Source of the DNA: Hyaloperonospora brassicae
Lineage: Eukaryota; Oomycota; Peronosporomycetes; Peronosporales; Peronosporaceae
Direction of reading: 5' to 3'
Assembly (NCBI GenBank): GCA_947650285.1
Contig: CANTFL010001148.1
Location: forward strand, 62,001-126,000
DNA length: 64,000 nucleotides
Shown piece by piece: positions 13,220-24,584 of this stretch; the first letter of the stretch is position 1; each line of letters opens with the position of its first letter. The translations under genes and the position numbers were made by a program. Below the pieces are notes generated by a model. The model was given only the letters and a program-made list of their open reading frames with translations. It was not told the DNA's origin and searched no databases.

Positions 13220-16200
13220 CAGATCTGCTGGGTCATTTATCAGAAAGCTGATCTAACAACGGGCTTTGTACATGATTAAAACAGCCGGCCCTTAAGGATC
13301 TGTTGGCTGAGAAGTTACATCCAAACAGGATTGAAACAATTGGTATTCGTGCTGTCCGTAGCGTTGAAGCGTTAACATTGACCAGGACGAAACACTCGAT
13401 CGAAACAGCCGTATCGCGCGTGGTCCATTAATCCAGCTGCCATGAAAAAGTGTACAGGTAGATAGTTTTCGTTTGCAAAATATCTACGCCTCCAAACCTT
13501 GACAAATGTATGGTCCATTCAGATGCGGAGGATGTGTGGACAGTGTTTCCCCCATAGTTTATCCCAAGGAAAGCTCAACTCGCTCGTTTCGTCAGAGGAT
13601 GTAACATAGGTTTCTTGTAGACACCACGCTTGAGGTCGGTTTCTGACGGACAGGTTTATTTAAGCAGACATCCATCTAGCCCTTGATTCTTGTTTAAATC
13701 TACGCCCCGTTGTGCGACGTACGTGATATCGTCGTGCTTTATATTACCATGCGAGCGCTGTGGAAAGTCACTACACGTTCAGTCAGACAGCAGTGCATGT
13801 CTCCTTAATTCGTCAGCGTACCTACATATTTCATTTTGCAGATAGGTTGCTAACATGGTCGAAAAGTTGCCCTTAGTAGAAAACGAGCTTCTTCTCACCA
13901 ATTAATACGAGCTTCTTCTCACCAGTTAACGTTTAAGCAGAAGATAAGAAGTATCCGAATGTCCGCCAGTAGGTCTGCTTGTTGCCTCCCGGGTAGCAGC
14001 CTGAATGATCGGCGGCGTATTCGTAGAATCTAGAAGTGCCTATATCATCTACCAGAGGGGGAAGAAATTGTTTCCTACTGATCTGTGAGTGCTGCCATAT
14101 CTTGGTAGTACATGATGGCGCATAATAAACGCTAGCTAAATCGAACCCAACGCCGAGGGTCACAAACTTGAAGATGCAATCCGCCGCATGTTTCATCGCG
14201 CGCATCCTGTTTCAATCATTAGTGTTGTCGATTAGTGGGGGTGGATGGGATAAAGTATTACGTTGCAAAGTGCTAATAACTTCATTGATGCAGCCATTCC
14301 TTGTCGGGGAAAGAAGTCACCTTGTTTCGATAGAATGTCAGGCCTTCTTGTAAATACTATCTGTGTCAATGGTCAAGCCAGTGAACCAGGACTTAAACGT
14401 CCAGAATGTTAAGGTGCTCATCTCGATAAACATAGTAGTGTACATGATAAAGAATTATATCCGGATCTTGTTGTGCTGTTCGAATTTGATCTTCCGTCAA
14501 GATGTAAGCTTTCGGATGTGCTGTAGTAGCCTCCTCAGTCCATTCCAGTCCGAGCGCCTGTATGATAGACAGCTATTTTTCCCGGCCAATCCGATCTTTA
14601 AATACAAGGACAGTGCCCTGAACAATGTCGCTTTCGCTATTTTTGGCGTTGAAAAACCGCGATGTGTTACTTTCGCCCTCATTAGCATTCCCAGTGATAC
14701 TAGACGCATATCCGCGATTTCGCGTATCCGCCGCAGGTGGAGTGGTGTTGGTGGAATGTGTACTCGAATACACAACAAGCTATTATTTTCACGACTGTCC
14801 GGTTGTTCAATAGCTTCGATGTTTTATATGGAATAGGTTTAGCCGCGGGACATGAAGCGTGCTTGTAGGCCTTTCAAGACAAGGTATTGAAAGGCCGCAG
14901 TGGATCTGTAGGGTAAAGTTCCAAGGCTGCAAGTGGTCCACCATGACTTCGGCAAAGTCAGGTAACCCTGCTCTCTAGTGGGAATGTAGCAGCGCTGATT
15001 GATGTCTGCTAGAGAACATGGAATCACGCGGATGATGCTGCGTCGGATATAATTTTGGCAGCCAAAACTTTGTCGAAGCAGGCTGAGATGGAGCGGTGAG
15101 ATTTTTGCTTCAAGTCGTCACTGCCATGATGTTCTTTGTAGTTATTGTAAGACAGTATATACGTTCACTAGGCTCACCTAGAACCCCATCTCCCACGTGT
15201 AGAACATACATGTCGCGTTGGAGAAATGATATTGCCATCTACTGTGGATCGTTACCTCCCCATTCTATCGGATTAATGACGGTACTGCAATTCTAGGGAC
15301 TGGATACAAAATCGAAAGTAATTACCGGTATTGATCCACCAATACCTTACGAGAAATGGTTAACTAACCTTTTCCAATGGTCTAAAATAGTAAGCTTCTC
15401 GAATAACGTACGCATACCTGTCCTCCAGGACACTTTTCATAAACTTTAAATGCCATGTTTTATGCTAGCAGTGAGGCGCTCTAACGCGTGGCTCGTTCCA
15501 TCGAGGGCAACGTCTGCGACTGTATCGGGAAGAAATAGACTGTTTAATATTTGAAATGGGGCGAATTTGTTACAAATATTATCATATATGCGATATGATT
15601 TTAAAAATATATTACATGACATTGAATGCTCATAAAAGGATACTACAAGTCATGGTGGTCTATTAACAGTGACCCAAAAAATCAACTCTTTACGTGATAC
15701 ATTGAATGTCATCAATCCACCAATCGATACTTATGGTGCTTGACGGGTGATAAATAGACAACACAATACATGTTCTTACGATGATATGACTATGAAAGTG
15801 CCAATTAAATAGATAGGTTGTCGTACTTCTTTACACATTAGTTACAGTTTTGCTTATCCTACTACTAATCTATTTCGCTGTAGCGATTTGCTTTCCTCTC
15901 TCTTTGCATGTACGTGAGGTGACAGTGACTGAAAAACTCTGTTGTCAGTAAGTGTTTGCCTCCTACTATGGTAAGTACATATTACCGGTTACCCGTTACA
16001 GAAATTACCTACGTTTCCTCTGGGGGTCGATGAAATAATGGAAGGTAGTGCAAACTACAATAGCCGTTTTTTTGATACCGCGATTCATTTCTTAGTACAA
16101 TATGATAAATTGGTTTGCCGTTTGTAAATGATCAATGTATGAACAATCGACAACGATAATTCTCGTGAGCTTAAAGTTTTATATCGCAAAGGACGAATAC

Positions 16201-19200
16201 TGATTGTGACGGATACAAAGAGAAAAAGAGAACTACACAGATCTGCAGATTGACAGTTTTATAATTATTTGTACTTTCACTATAACATAGCTTTATATAC
16301 GCACCTCAGATCGAAACACGGATAGCGGGTAATACATACCTTTTTTAGTGCCGACGGCCCAATTTTTATTCAAAAGCGGATCGCAGACAACAGGTGTAAT
16401 ATACCACATCGTACACGTGCTACAGTCTTATGAAGGATTATACGATCCCGCGAGTACCGAAAATACGTTTTTTCGATCTGTATCAGAGTCCGTTACTTCA
16501 CTGTAAAATATTACAAAATGTCGGTTCCAGAAGGTTGGTAAGGTTTTGCCATATGTAATACAATGACGTCACCCACACATTAGCTGGCCGGCTACATTAC
16601 GGACCTCGTGACGTGTGTACATTTTTATTTTTTACGGATATAGCGATGCCTTGTATCTTGCTCACATATGTCATTGTATAGTCTTGTAGTTTGAATGTAT
16701 GAAAATTCGGGACGTGCACACCTCCAACTCTCCAATTTCTATTGACGATCACTTTTGTGTATATTTTTCAATATCTAATTATTCCACACTCGTTAAATTC
16801 CAATAATTTAAGCCATTTTCTTCTATCGAGCCTCGCCAGTATTCCATGAGGTTATCTGACAAGTCTTAAATGATCTGCATGATGCGACTCGATCATCATG
16901 TTATTTGTCGTCGCAAACTATTGCCAAGTGTCGTCAATTTCACAAGGCGCGTCCTTATGAATACGGGTGCTTGTCTTCATAAGAACCATCAATAAATTTT
17001 ACAATGTTGATATCGGCTGCTTATAGATGTGTGAGTTTTAAATGTGTCATCTTCGGACTGCACTAGTTATATTTTGCGCCTAAAGTGGGTGGACCACATA
17101 ATGTCTCCGTTTTTGAAACTAGAGACTTGCAATATGACAGTTTATTTCATATCGCGGGAGGCAACTACTTCATCGAGTCCTTACCTATCATTACATTCAA
17201 TGTGTTATATGAGCAAATAAAAGCTAATTCCTTGGTCATACCTTAAAATTCGTCCTATTGTGCTGTTTCTTAGGCGTTACGGTCACTTTAAGCAACATGG
17301 GTTGCCTCTTTTAATACCCGATGCTGAGTAGCCTTGATCTCAGGTTCGAACACTGTTTCTTCTTTGATTTTTGTCTCTTCGATAATCGATCTCATGTATT
17401 GTACTTTTTAATATCTTTTCGGATGGAACGTGCGTATAATTTAAGCGGATCACATACAAAACCATATACATTTGACAATATTACTGTTAACTCAAGTGAA
17501 TACAGACTTACTAATTGGCTGATTAAATTATCATATTACTAGCTAATGCTAAGATAAGTATTGCTAGACGCGCACAGTGAGAAGTAGCTAGGTATTGGCA
17601 CATATGTTTGTAGTACTACATAGTGCAGTAAAGTTTTGGAAATTACGATGTTAATAAATGTTTGTACATGAATATAGGCACTCGATCGATTCACTCCCTC
17701 TTTGGGGATTGCTCACTCCCTTTAAAATAACGTGAGGCCACACATTATTATGGGGATTTGTTATATATACTCGTTTTCGATTTTTATTACTTTCGTCTCT
17801 CACGACGTAATCAAAAGCTTTGTTTAAGTCTACGTGATCACTCTTCAAGATTCAACGGATGCAAAATACTTGTTCTTCACTTCTCCGAATTGTTGGAACC
17901 TTTTTTCCTCTTTGCGACTTACCTTCGACCAACTCAAACTATTTATCGTAGAAATGGTTTAGTTAGGAGACCAGTTATTCTAGCAATGCAGCCATGATGG
18001 AAGGAAAGCAAATCGTCATGAACACCACACAGCATATTTTTTACATACAAAAGGTGCCCTCGACTCGTCTTCGACATAAAGAATAGGCTTTTTCATTCAC
18101 CGAACGATTATGGTATATAACGAGATGCTATCATCCACTCAACAATAAAACGGCTGACGCGTTGCAAAAGCTATATCTTTCTGCTGATTAGACGTGATGA
18201 ACGCTATAGGCATGAATCATTTCCATGCTTAGAAAAGCTTGTAAGTGAGAGTAAATACAGAATTCATCAACAGATTTCTGCAAATGTCCAGGTTTTAGCA
18301 CCATTTTTGAGCCGAGCCCACGCAGAATACGAATAATGGGGGCTATAGTATGCTTAACTGCCACATTGTATAATACCGCGCGATTTCTACGAAGATCCAT
18401 GTTTTAAGAAGCCTTCATTTTGACCTCGTTGTATAAGCGTTCTTTATAAAACAGAAGGCCCACTTCAATTGGACGATTGACAAGCGCCTAAAACGAATAA
18501 TATAGGCATCTGCGTTGTTCATGTGGTGGCTCTTTCATTGTTTCGGGAATTATTCCAAGTGGTGATGCGGTATAAGAAAAGATCTAATATTCTTTCTGCA
18601 CTTGATAGGAGAAAAGGTAAAAGAGTCTATGTTCATTTCTGTGCATGTGATAGAAACGGTGACGCATTGCACACCCAAAGGATTGCGGGCAGATTAAAAT
18701 TCGGGGTGTAGGGACGGAAGTCGACGTACTCCACGAATAAATTTTTTAAATAGACTTATTTGATGTGCTTTATCTCGTTGTTCGTTGAATGAATGCAAAT
18801 TGTAATATGAAATACGTTATTAATATCGTGAGGACCTCGTTTTGATTTCTTGCAGGTCGAGTACGAACAATCAGCTCCAGACTTGATGTACGTATGAAGT
18901 TATTTTGACATCGTCGCTACTTGTTTATTCATTAGAGATCGGATATAAGGGCTGAAAAAAGTTGCGAAACAATGAAAAGGCTAAGGATTGCGCCATAACG
19001 GCTCGACCATTGAAAGCCGAGCTCGGACCGAGGGCCAGATGAGATTATCATTTGGTTTTGCAACATATGGGAGTCCCCGTGTTCAAAGCAAGCAGTGCTC
19101 GCAAGGGTGTTGATAGAAAATACTGTCATTTTAAAGGCTGTTGTTTTTTCACCTGACAATGCTTTTGCATGTTGCTTCCTACAAATTTATGGAATGGGAC

Positions 19201-20200
19201 GCTTGTAATATAATCACATATAACAAGCATATTCAGAGCAACATTATAGCAAAAATATTGTAGCAGTCATATTTTATGGGAAAAATATTAATAGCACCTT
19301 TACTAGAGTATGAAGGCAATAAACCCACCCAGGTGGAATTCTTTTGAGGTTGTGACGAGCATCACTGTATTCGTCACAAAGACTGACGCCGGATCTTACA
19401 GGATTTATCATGTTACTCAAGTATATTTGAATTTTCTACAAAATACATGTGCTTTTTATCAAAGTCGCACGGCGCCGACATATTGTCTTTTTGTTCCCGC
19501 TTGAAAGCTAAAAGCGTTATATGTAAGCAACGCCGGACTTTGACCACGCAACCTTATTTTGACCCGCAGCTGTTTGTTTTTTTTATTACAGAGACTGTGC
19601 ACGAGTAGTCACAGCAACTTTTTGCTGGCCTTCTTCATTGAATCTTGACCCATACAAAACATTTTCGTAGTCGCATGTGTTATATATATTATTTGCCTCC
19701 AGAGGCACTGCATCACGGATATTGTGGACGTGAACGGTTTAATTATCGCTTTCTTCAAAGATAGTATTGCTTTACTCGAAAAGAGAACATGTCACCATTG
19801 GCAGTGCAAGACGGTCTTTATAATGCGTGCTTGTGGCCGAATCTATGCTTGACGTTGTGAAATTTCTGGGACTAATGCTTTTACCATCAACTCTATTTGC
19901 ATATTTTCAAACACAGCTCAATAATTTATACCAATATCCCCAATGTATGCGGTGCCACCATCTACAAATCTGTTTGTACCGCCCTAAGTGTGCGTTGTAG
20001 TCGATCTCAGACTCTGCAGAATAATTTCAATGTGCGGCATTCTCGAAATCAATAACAGAATATTCAATATTGCGTTTGATATTCCGCAAAGGTACAAGCT
20101 ACAGAATCGTATCTATAGGCTGATACTTGTAATATAAAACACTTGTTTTACGGTATCTTAAATCTTTCTACAAAAACGCATTATCGCAAAATTCACTAAA
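13220..20200. other. Long AT-rich region without a supported gene
   Basis: About 7 kb with no frame that can be tied to a family. Minus-strand frames between 13,933 and 15,027 (90, 93 and 62 codons) lie near each other and one has a polar S/N/T-rich composition. They could be remnants of one decayed transposon gene, but no diagnostic motif is present. 15,300-20,200 is very AT-rich and shows nothing I can interpret. Confidence 0.5.
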
Positions 20201-20206
20201 TTCATT

Positions 20207-20978
20207 TCAGCCTGAATACAATGAGCGAAGAACCTCAAAATGTTGTCCTTGTTCTCCAGGTACGAATCCAGTGACCAACTTAACGTTTTCTCCGATTCCG
20301 TCTCGACCTATTAAAGAAAGTGCAACACCATTGAATAAGTGTTGTTGCGAAGGTATAACATCAAATTCAACCACCAGAAAATGAAAGGGGTGGCTGCTAC
20401 CAGAACCTCCAAAGGCCTCAAACAAGCCAAATATTTAATTATCTTGGTCCAAATCCCGCGCCACAGTGCCGGAGTATTCACGCATTGGTCGAACCAAATA
20501 CGGGGCTAGAAGCTCGAAAGATGATGGCTGAGATCCATTCTCCTTCCAACTCTACAATGACTGCTTTTTTGGCTTCGTAAGTCTTGACTCGATAATTATG
20601 AAGGTTAGTTACTCCAGAAACACGGATTAGAGCCACAATTTCCTTGCGCTTAATGTCCTTGTCACCTCGAGCCTCAGCATCAATAGTAGGTAGATCCTAT
20701 TTTTGCCGTGATTAAGCCTAGGCAGTCTCAATGCATATATCGGAGTGATGATCGTTTAAAGATGAAATGTAGTGCTTAAAAGACATAATCTTCCGCCATC
20801 TTCTCGTCACCCGGATTTCCCATGGGCACCCGTCTTGTGGGCACACATACGCTTTGCTACCACCACTACACCTCTTGACCTTGTAATATCGATTTTTAAC
20901 AAAATAGTCTTTTACAAATATAGTTGCAGAAGCCCGTCCGAAAAATTTGTCTCTTCGACAGGACATTGGTACCTCCAA
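20207..20978 (-). pseudogene. MULE transposase N-terminal fragment
   Basis: Minus-strand frames carry a C-x4-C (Y-V-C-P-Q-D-G-C-P-W) followed by H-Y...D-H-H-S-D-I-C, the pattern of the FLYWCH/WRKY-GCM1-type zinc finger that opens many Mutator-like transposases. Downstream (about 20,425-20,207) is F-N-G-V-A-L-S-L-I-G-R-D-G-I-G-E-N, which resembles the conserved G-R-D-G-N-G-x-N block of the MULE DDE domain, then G-F-V-P-G-E. Stops and frameshifts separate the blocks. It points away from the other MULE fragment at 21,566, so it is either a second copy or an inverted part of the same one. Confidence 0.6.
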
Positions 20979-21565
20979 ACCCTTTCATGTCGATCTTCGC
21001 CGTCCCGGGAGACATCTTAATAATTATATATATACTTCTTACATGTACCTAACTTTACCAACTAACCAACCAAACAAACAAATAGAGTATGCTAAATTAT
21101 CTGTGTTATGCGTGAGTTCGTCTATGCAATAGTGCTGGACCCTGGACGTTTGCGCAAAAAGGTACTGCTGGGTTTCAAAACTGCTCGTAAAGCGAATGAA
21201 GAGCCATCTATTTTAATAAATAAGACTATAAATTTTAGTTATTAAGTGGTCAAAATATTTTGGGAGTCTTTATACGTACCGCACCTGATAAATTTCATTT
21301 ACTACAGCCAATTTTACATAAAAAGTATTTGCAAGACTTACCTTTCTGTTATAGGTACCACAGCCCATTCAGGAACATATAGGTTCTATAGGGTCTACAT
21401 CTTTATAAAAGTACCACAGCTTCATTTGAACTAGATACGATTTCGTAAGACTAACTGTGTAGTATCTATAATACGGCCCACAAGACCCAATTGCCGTCTA
21501 TGAGATCACTACACCATGCCGATAACATCACTGGCTAGTGCGACTTTCTAGTCGCTTGTTTTATC

Positions 21566-23045
21566 GTGGAAAGACTTCATGTTTATGCATCAGCAGAATG
21601 TTACGAATGTAAATGCGGAAAATCGCTAACCGTTAGGAACAGCAAGGGTGGGACGACAAACATATCGTTCACTGTGTACATGGCAGAGCACCCAAATAGA
21701 AAAGGTAGGGTGTCCGCAGTACTAGCACATCTCGAATCCGCTACCCTTTCCAGTAAACACTGCGACGAAATGAGTCAGACGGCTCATTCACTTTGATGGA
21801 TGATAATACTACACATAGCGACGCAGCATCCGAAATCGTCGCAGCATACGCGGCAGCAAGGACCCTTAGCGATGAGCAGCTGTTGACAGTTGTACAGTCG
21901 TGTTGAGCAGTCGTCCAGCCAAAATCAATGCTCAATACCCTGCGCCGGACCGACCCATCGTCAATAGTCCTCCTTTGGGAAATCCATTATATCAATACAA
22001 AAATCAAAAACAGAATTATTACTGGTGTCCTACCATTGGATGATAGTTCAGTACATGCTGATTGATAAAAATGTTACCCATAAGTTACGTCGAGATGACC
22101 CAGGCAAGATTTCCTACCTCTATATCTCGCCCGACCTCCGCCGTAGCTATTGCGAAGGGTAATTCTGCAAGCAACGTTCATCTTTTATCCTCAACGAACA
22201 AAACCAACAAGTATGAACGCCTTTACTACACATCATGGGCGTAACGGCAACGAATCCGTCGCTCTCACTCGCATACTGCTTCATGGCTGCGGAAATGGAG
22301 GATGATTATTTGTGGGCGATTACGCAACTGAGGAATCGTATTTAAACGCTCAACAGATCCAATGCGATGGTGCTTGTAACGGACGGATTGATTGCACTAA
22401 TGAACGCAGTCAAACGCATTTTTCATGCCGCCTATAACTTGCTCTGCGTAAGGCACATTAACAAAATGTGCTGGCGGGTCTAATAAATTAGTTTTCCGCA
22501 TCTAAGAGATGGGACGGCTTAATGGGAGACTGGTGTGGACTCTTTAATATGGTGACCCAGCCAAAATTTTTTAACTATGAATGGAAAGCGATGAAGGTTA
22601 AGCATCGGTTCACTGTCAGTTTTTATCTGGGTAAGACATCGCTTACGCACAAAGAGAAGTTTGTCAAGGCATGGTACTTCATACCCTCATCACAATCTAC
22701 TTGTGACATGGCGACTCGAGGGCAGTCATGCAACTATATAGATTTGATATTATGTATCCACTGGTGATCGTGGAGCAGTTCACGACCAAAACACGTTGCA
22801 CCAACCGCTAAAGAAGGCTCAGATCAGTCATGGTACGGAATTTTAAAGGGAACGTTAGAATGAGACATCGGACAGAATTTTGGTCGAATGTGGTTAGAAC
22901 TATTCAATACGAAGATTTAACATGAATGTCTGGTCGCTATCAGCTTATCTATTCAATGCCGGCTGACGCCCCTTCTTGTACTAGAATTTACATTTCAATA
23001 CTGGGAACTCCGTACTGTGATATTGTGAAGCGCATGGTGGCCAAT
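21566..23045 (+). pseudogene. MULE transposase, 5' and core part, cut by Gypsy-1
   Basis: Plus-strand fragments, in several frames, match a Mutator-like transposase in order. They are a cysteine-rich N-terminal stretch (21,566-21,796); H-I-M-G-V-T-A-T-N with S-L-A-Y-C-F-M-A-A-E near 22,220-22,320; V-L-V-T-D-G-L-I-A-L-M-N-A-V (about 22,370-22,410, containing the second catalytic Asp region); L-L-C-V-R-H-I-N-K (about 22,440-22,465); a further core block at 22,522-22,700; and a SWIM-like C-x-x...C-D-I-V pattern at about 22,970-23,040. The frame ends where the Gypsy-1 LTR begins, and the zinc-knuckle end of the protein is found beyond the other LTR at 30,673-31,100. Confidence 0.75.
23041..23045. 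repeat. Target-site duplication of Gypsy-1 (left)
   Basis: CCAAT here pairs with CCGAT at 30,668-30,672. Four of five bases agree. Confidence 0.6.
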
Positions 23046-23524
23046 TTTAACGGCGCTACACAGCTCCTTAAGTCAGAGGAATACTTAACCCTCTTACGAG
23101 TAACTTCGGTTCGAGAACCCGACTCCTGAGAGACTCACAAGCTCAAGAGCTTACGGTCCCTGTTTCAAAGGGGACCAAACAATTTAATAGAATCACAGCA
23201 CAAAGTGCTCAACGACAAGCTACCTTCACAGGCGTTGCTTAGTCCTTACGATCAAGACGCCCCGTAGGGCACGTGTCTCTTACTGATTAAAAGGGGAACT
23301 GAACTTTATTTCTTCTTTTGACCTATAAGAACACCTTTGAACAACGTAATTAACCTTTTCTCAATAAAACCTCTTGAAAAAGATCTCGTAATAAATGGTT
23401 GACAGACATCAGTCTTCAACAATTGATACACTTACTGTGTTCTAATATCACTTTACAGGGGACCCCATCTATTGTGTGCACCACACCTATTGTCGACTAT
23501 CAGCCGACGTGTAACCCCGTCACA
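23046..23524 (-). repeat. 3' LTR of Gypsy-1
   Basis: 479 bp, nearly identical to 30,189-30,667. Differences counted by eye are roughly 15-20 and are concentrated at the ends. On the minus strand it begins TGTGACGGGGTTACACG. The other end has decayed from an expected ...ACA. Confidence 0.9.
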
Positions 23525-23540
23525 CAGTCCCCCACTAGAC
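23525..23540 (-). promoter_or_regulatory. Polypurine tract of Gypsy-1
   Basis: The minus strand reads GTCTAGTGGGGGACTG directly before the 3' LTR. Its position and purine run fit the plus-strand DNA primer and fix the element's orientation. Confidence 0.7.
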
Positions 23541-23630
23541 TGATGTCACCACAAAACTTCAATCTGATTCTTTTCTCGAAGAGGTAGGTGTGGGTGCGCT
23601 TTACCTCACGGTTGCCAAATACAAAATATC

Positions 23631-24584
23631 GTGGCATCGCCACCCAGCGAGCCTTGGACTCTTTCCTCCTACCTCGACGTTGATGATGATGTGGACTATG
23701 GTAGCGATACCACTGCCCCCGGAGATGACGGGATATCGTCCCACTCCGCTGTATTTGAGGCTCGACCTCTAACAGCACCATATCTGTTCGTTGAAAGTGG
23801 TGAAATTACCGCGCCAGTGGTGGTGCAGCATCATACAGCAGATGCAGATGAAAACATCTTCACGAACCCGCTCGACTATCAACAGGCTATAATCCCTCAG
23901 CGAGAGGAGAGGGCTCGGCGTCGTGCGCATATCCAGACGATTATTCAGAACCGGAGTGGTTGCGTGTTTTCTTCACCGGGCTTGGAGCAACGTCTCCGTT
24001 AAACGGAAGGACGTAGCCTCGCAACATGGGCAATCGCACCGTAGGCTACGTCGCCAGAAGAAATTACGTTCCGCAAGGTTCTATGTGAGAGGTATCTCAA
24101 ATCGTTCTTTATCACGCAAGGTCAGTACCTTGGGCACCTTGAGAGCTCATCTCGTGGTGCTTCGGTTCGACCGATACAGGGCGTGCCCATATTGTTGTTC
24201 TCTGGCGAACTGCCCGAGGAAGAGGACAATCAGTTCATCCGTTGGGTGTAACGCAAGCTGCATCTTAGCAGTGTGCTCGCGCTGCGGGCCAGCACCGATG
24301 TGGCTAACGTTCGTCTAGAACGAAAGATCCGGTTCGAATACGCCAATCTCAAGGCCAGAGGCCAGTTGCGTACACGTACACGTTATGCTCCGGCTACGTT
24401 GGTAGCAACGGGTTTCGAGCCTAAGGTGCGGAGCAACCCTCTGCCTCCCACCACAATTGGTGAGAAGCGTTCTGGTCGCAGGGAGACCCTGACCACGATG
24501 TTCGAATCTATCCACGGCTTAAGGATAGTCTTGCCGAAGGGATGTCTCATACTTCCACGAGTTCTCCGACTCCGGGTACCCTAG
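23631..24584 (+). pseudogene. Antisense frame in Gypsy-1, between chromodomain and 3' LTR
   Basis: A single plus-strand frame runs about 318 codons with only three stops (at about 24,000, 24,044 and 24,248). It opposes the element's own coding strand and lies between the pol stop (24,519) and the LTR (23,524). It starts with a D/S/T-rich acidic segment (D-V-D-D-D-V-D-Y-G-S-D), then charged helical stretches (R-E-E-R-A-R-R-R-A), L-L-F-S-G-E-L-P-E-E-E-D-N-Q-F-I-R-W and L-E-R-K-I-R-F-E-Y-A-N-L-K. No in-frame ATG is seen near its 5' end, so the start was lost or lies upstream of a splice. Only its last ~65 bp overlap pol. I recognise no family. Gypsy-2 and Gypsy-3 have frames in the same position. 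Confidence 0.6.

Noticed and set aside
13933..15027. Cluster of minus-strand frames possibly from one transposon gene
   Set aside because: No diagnostic catalytic or zinc-binding motif could be placed. A Harbinger-like origin was considered but not supported.
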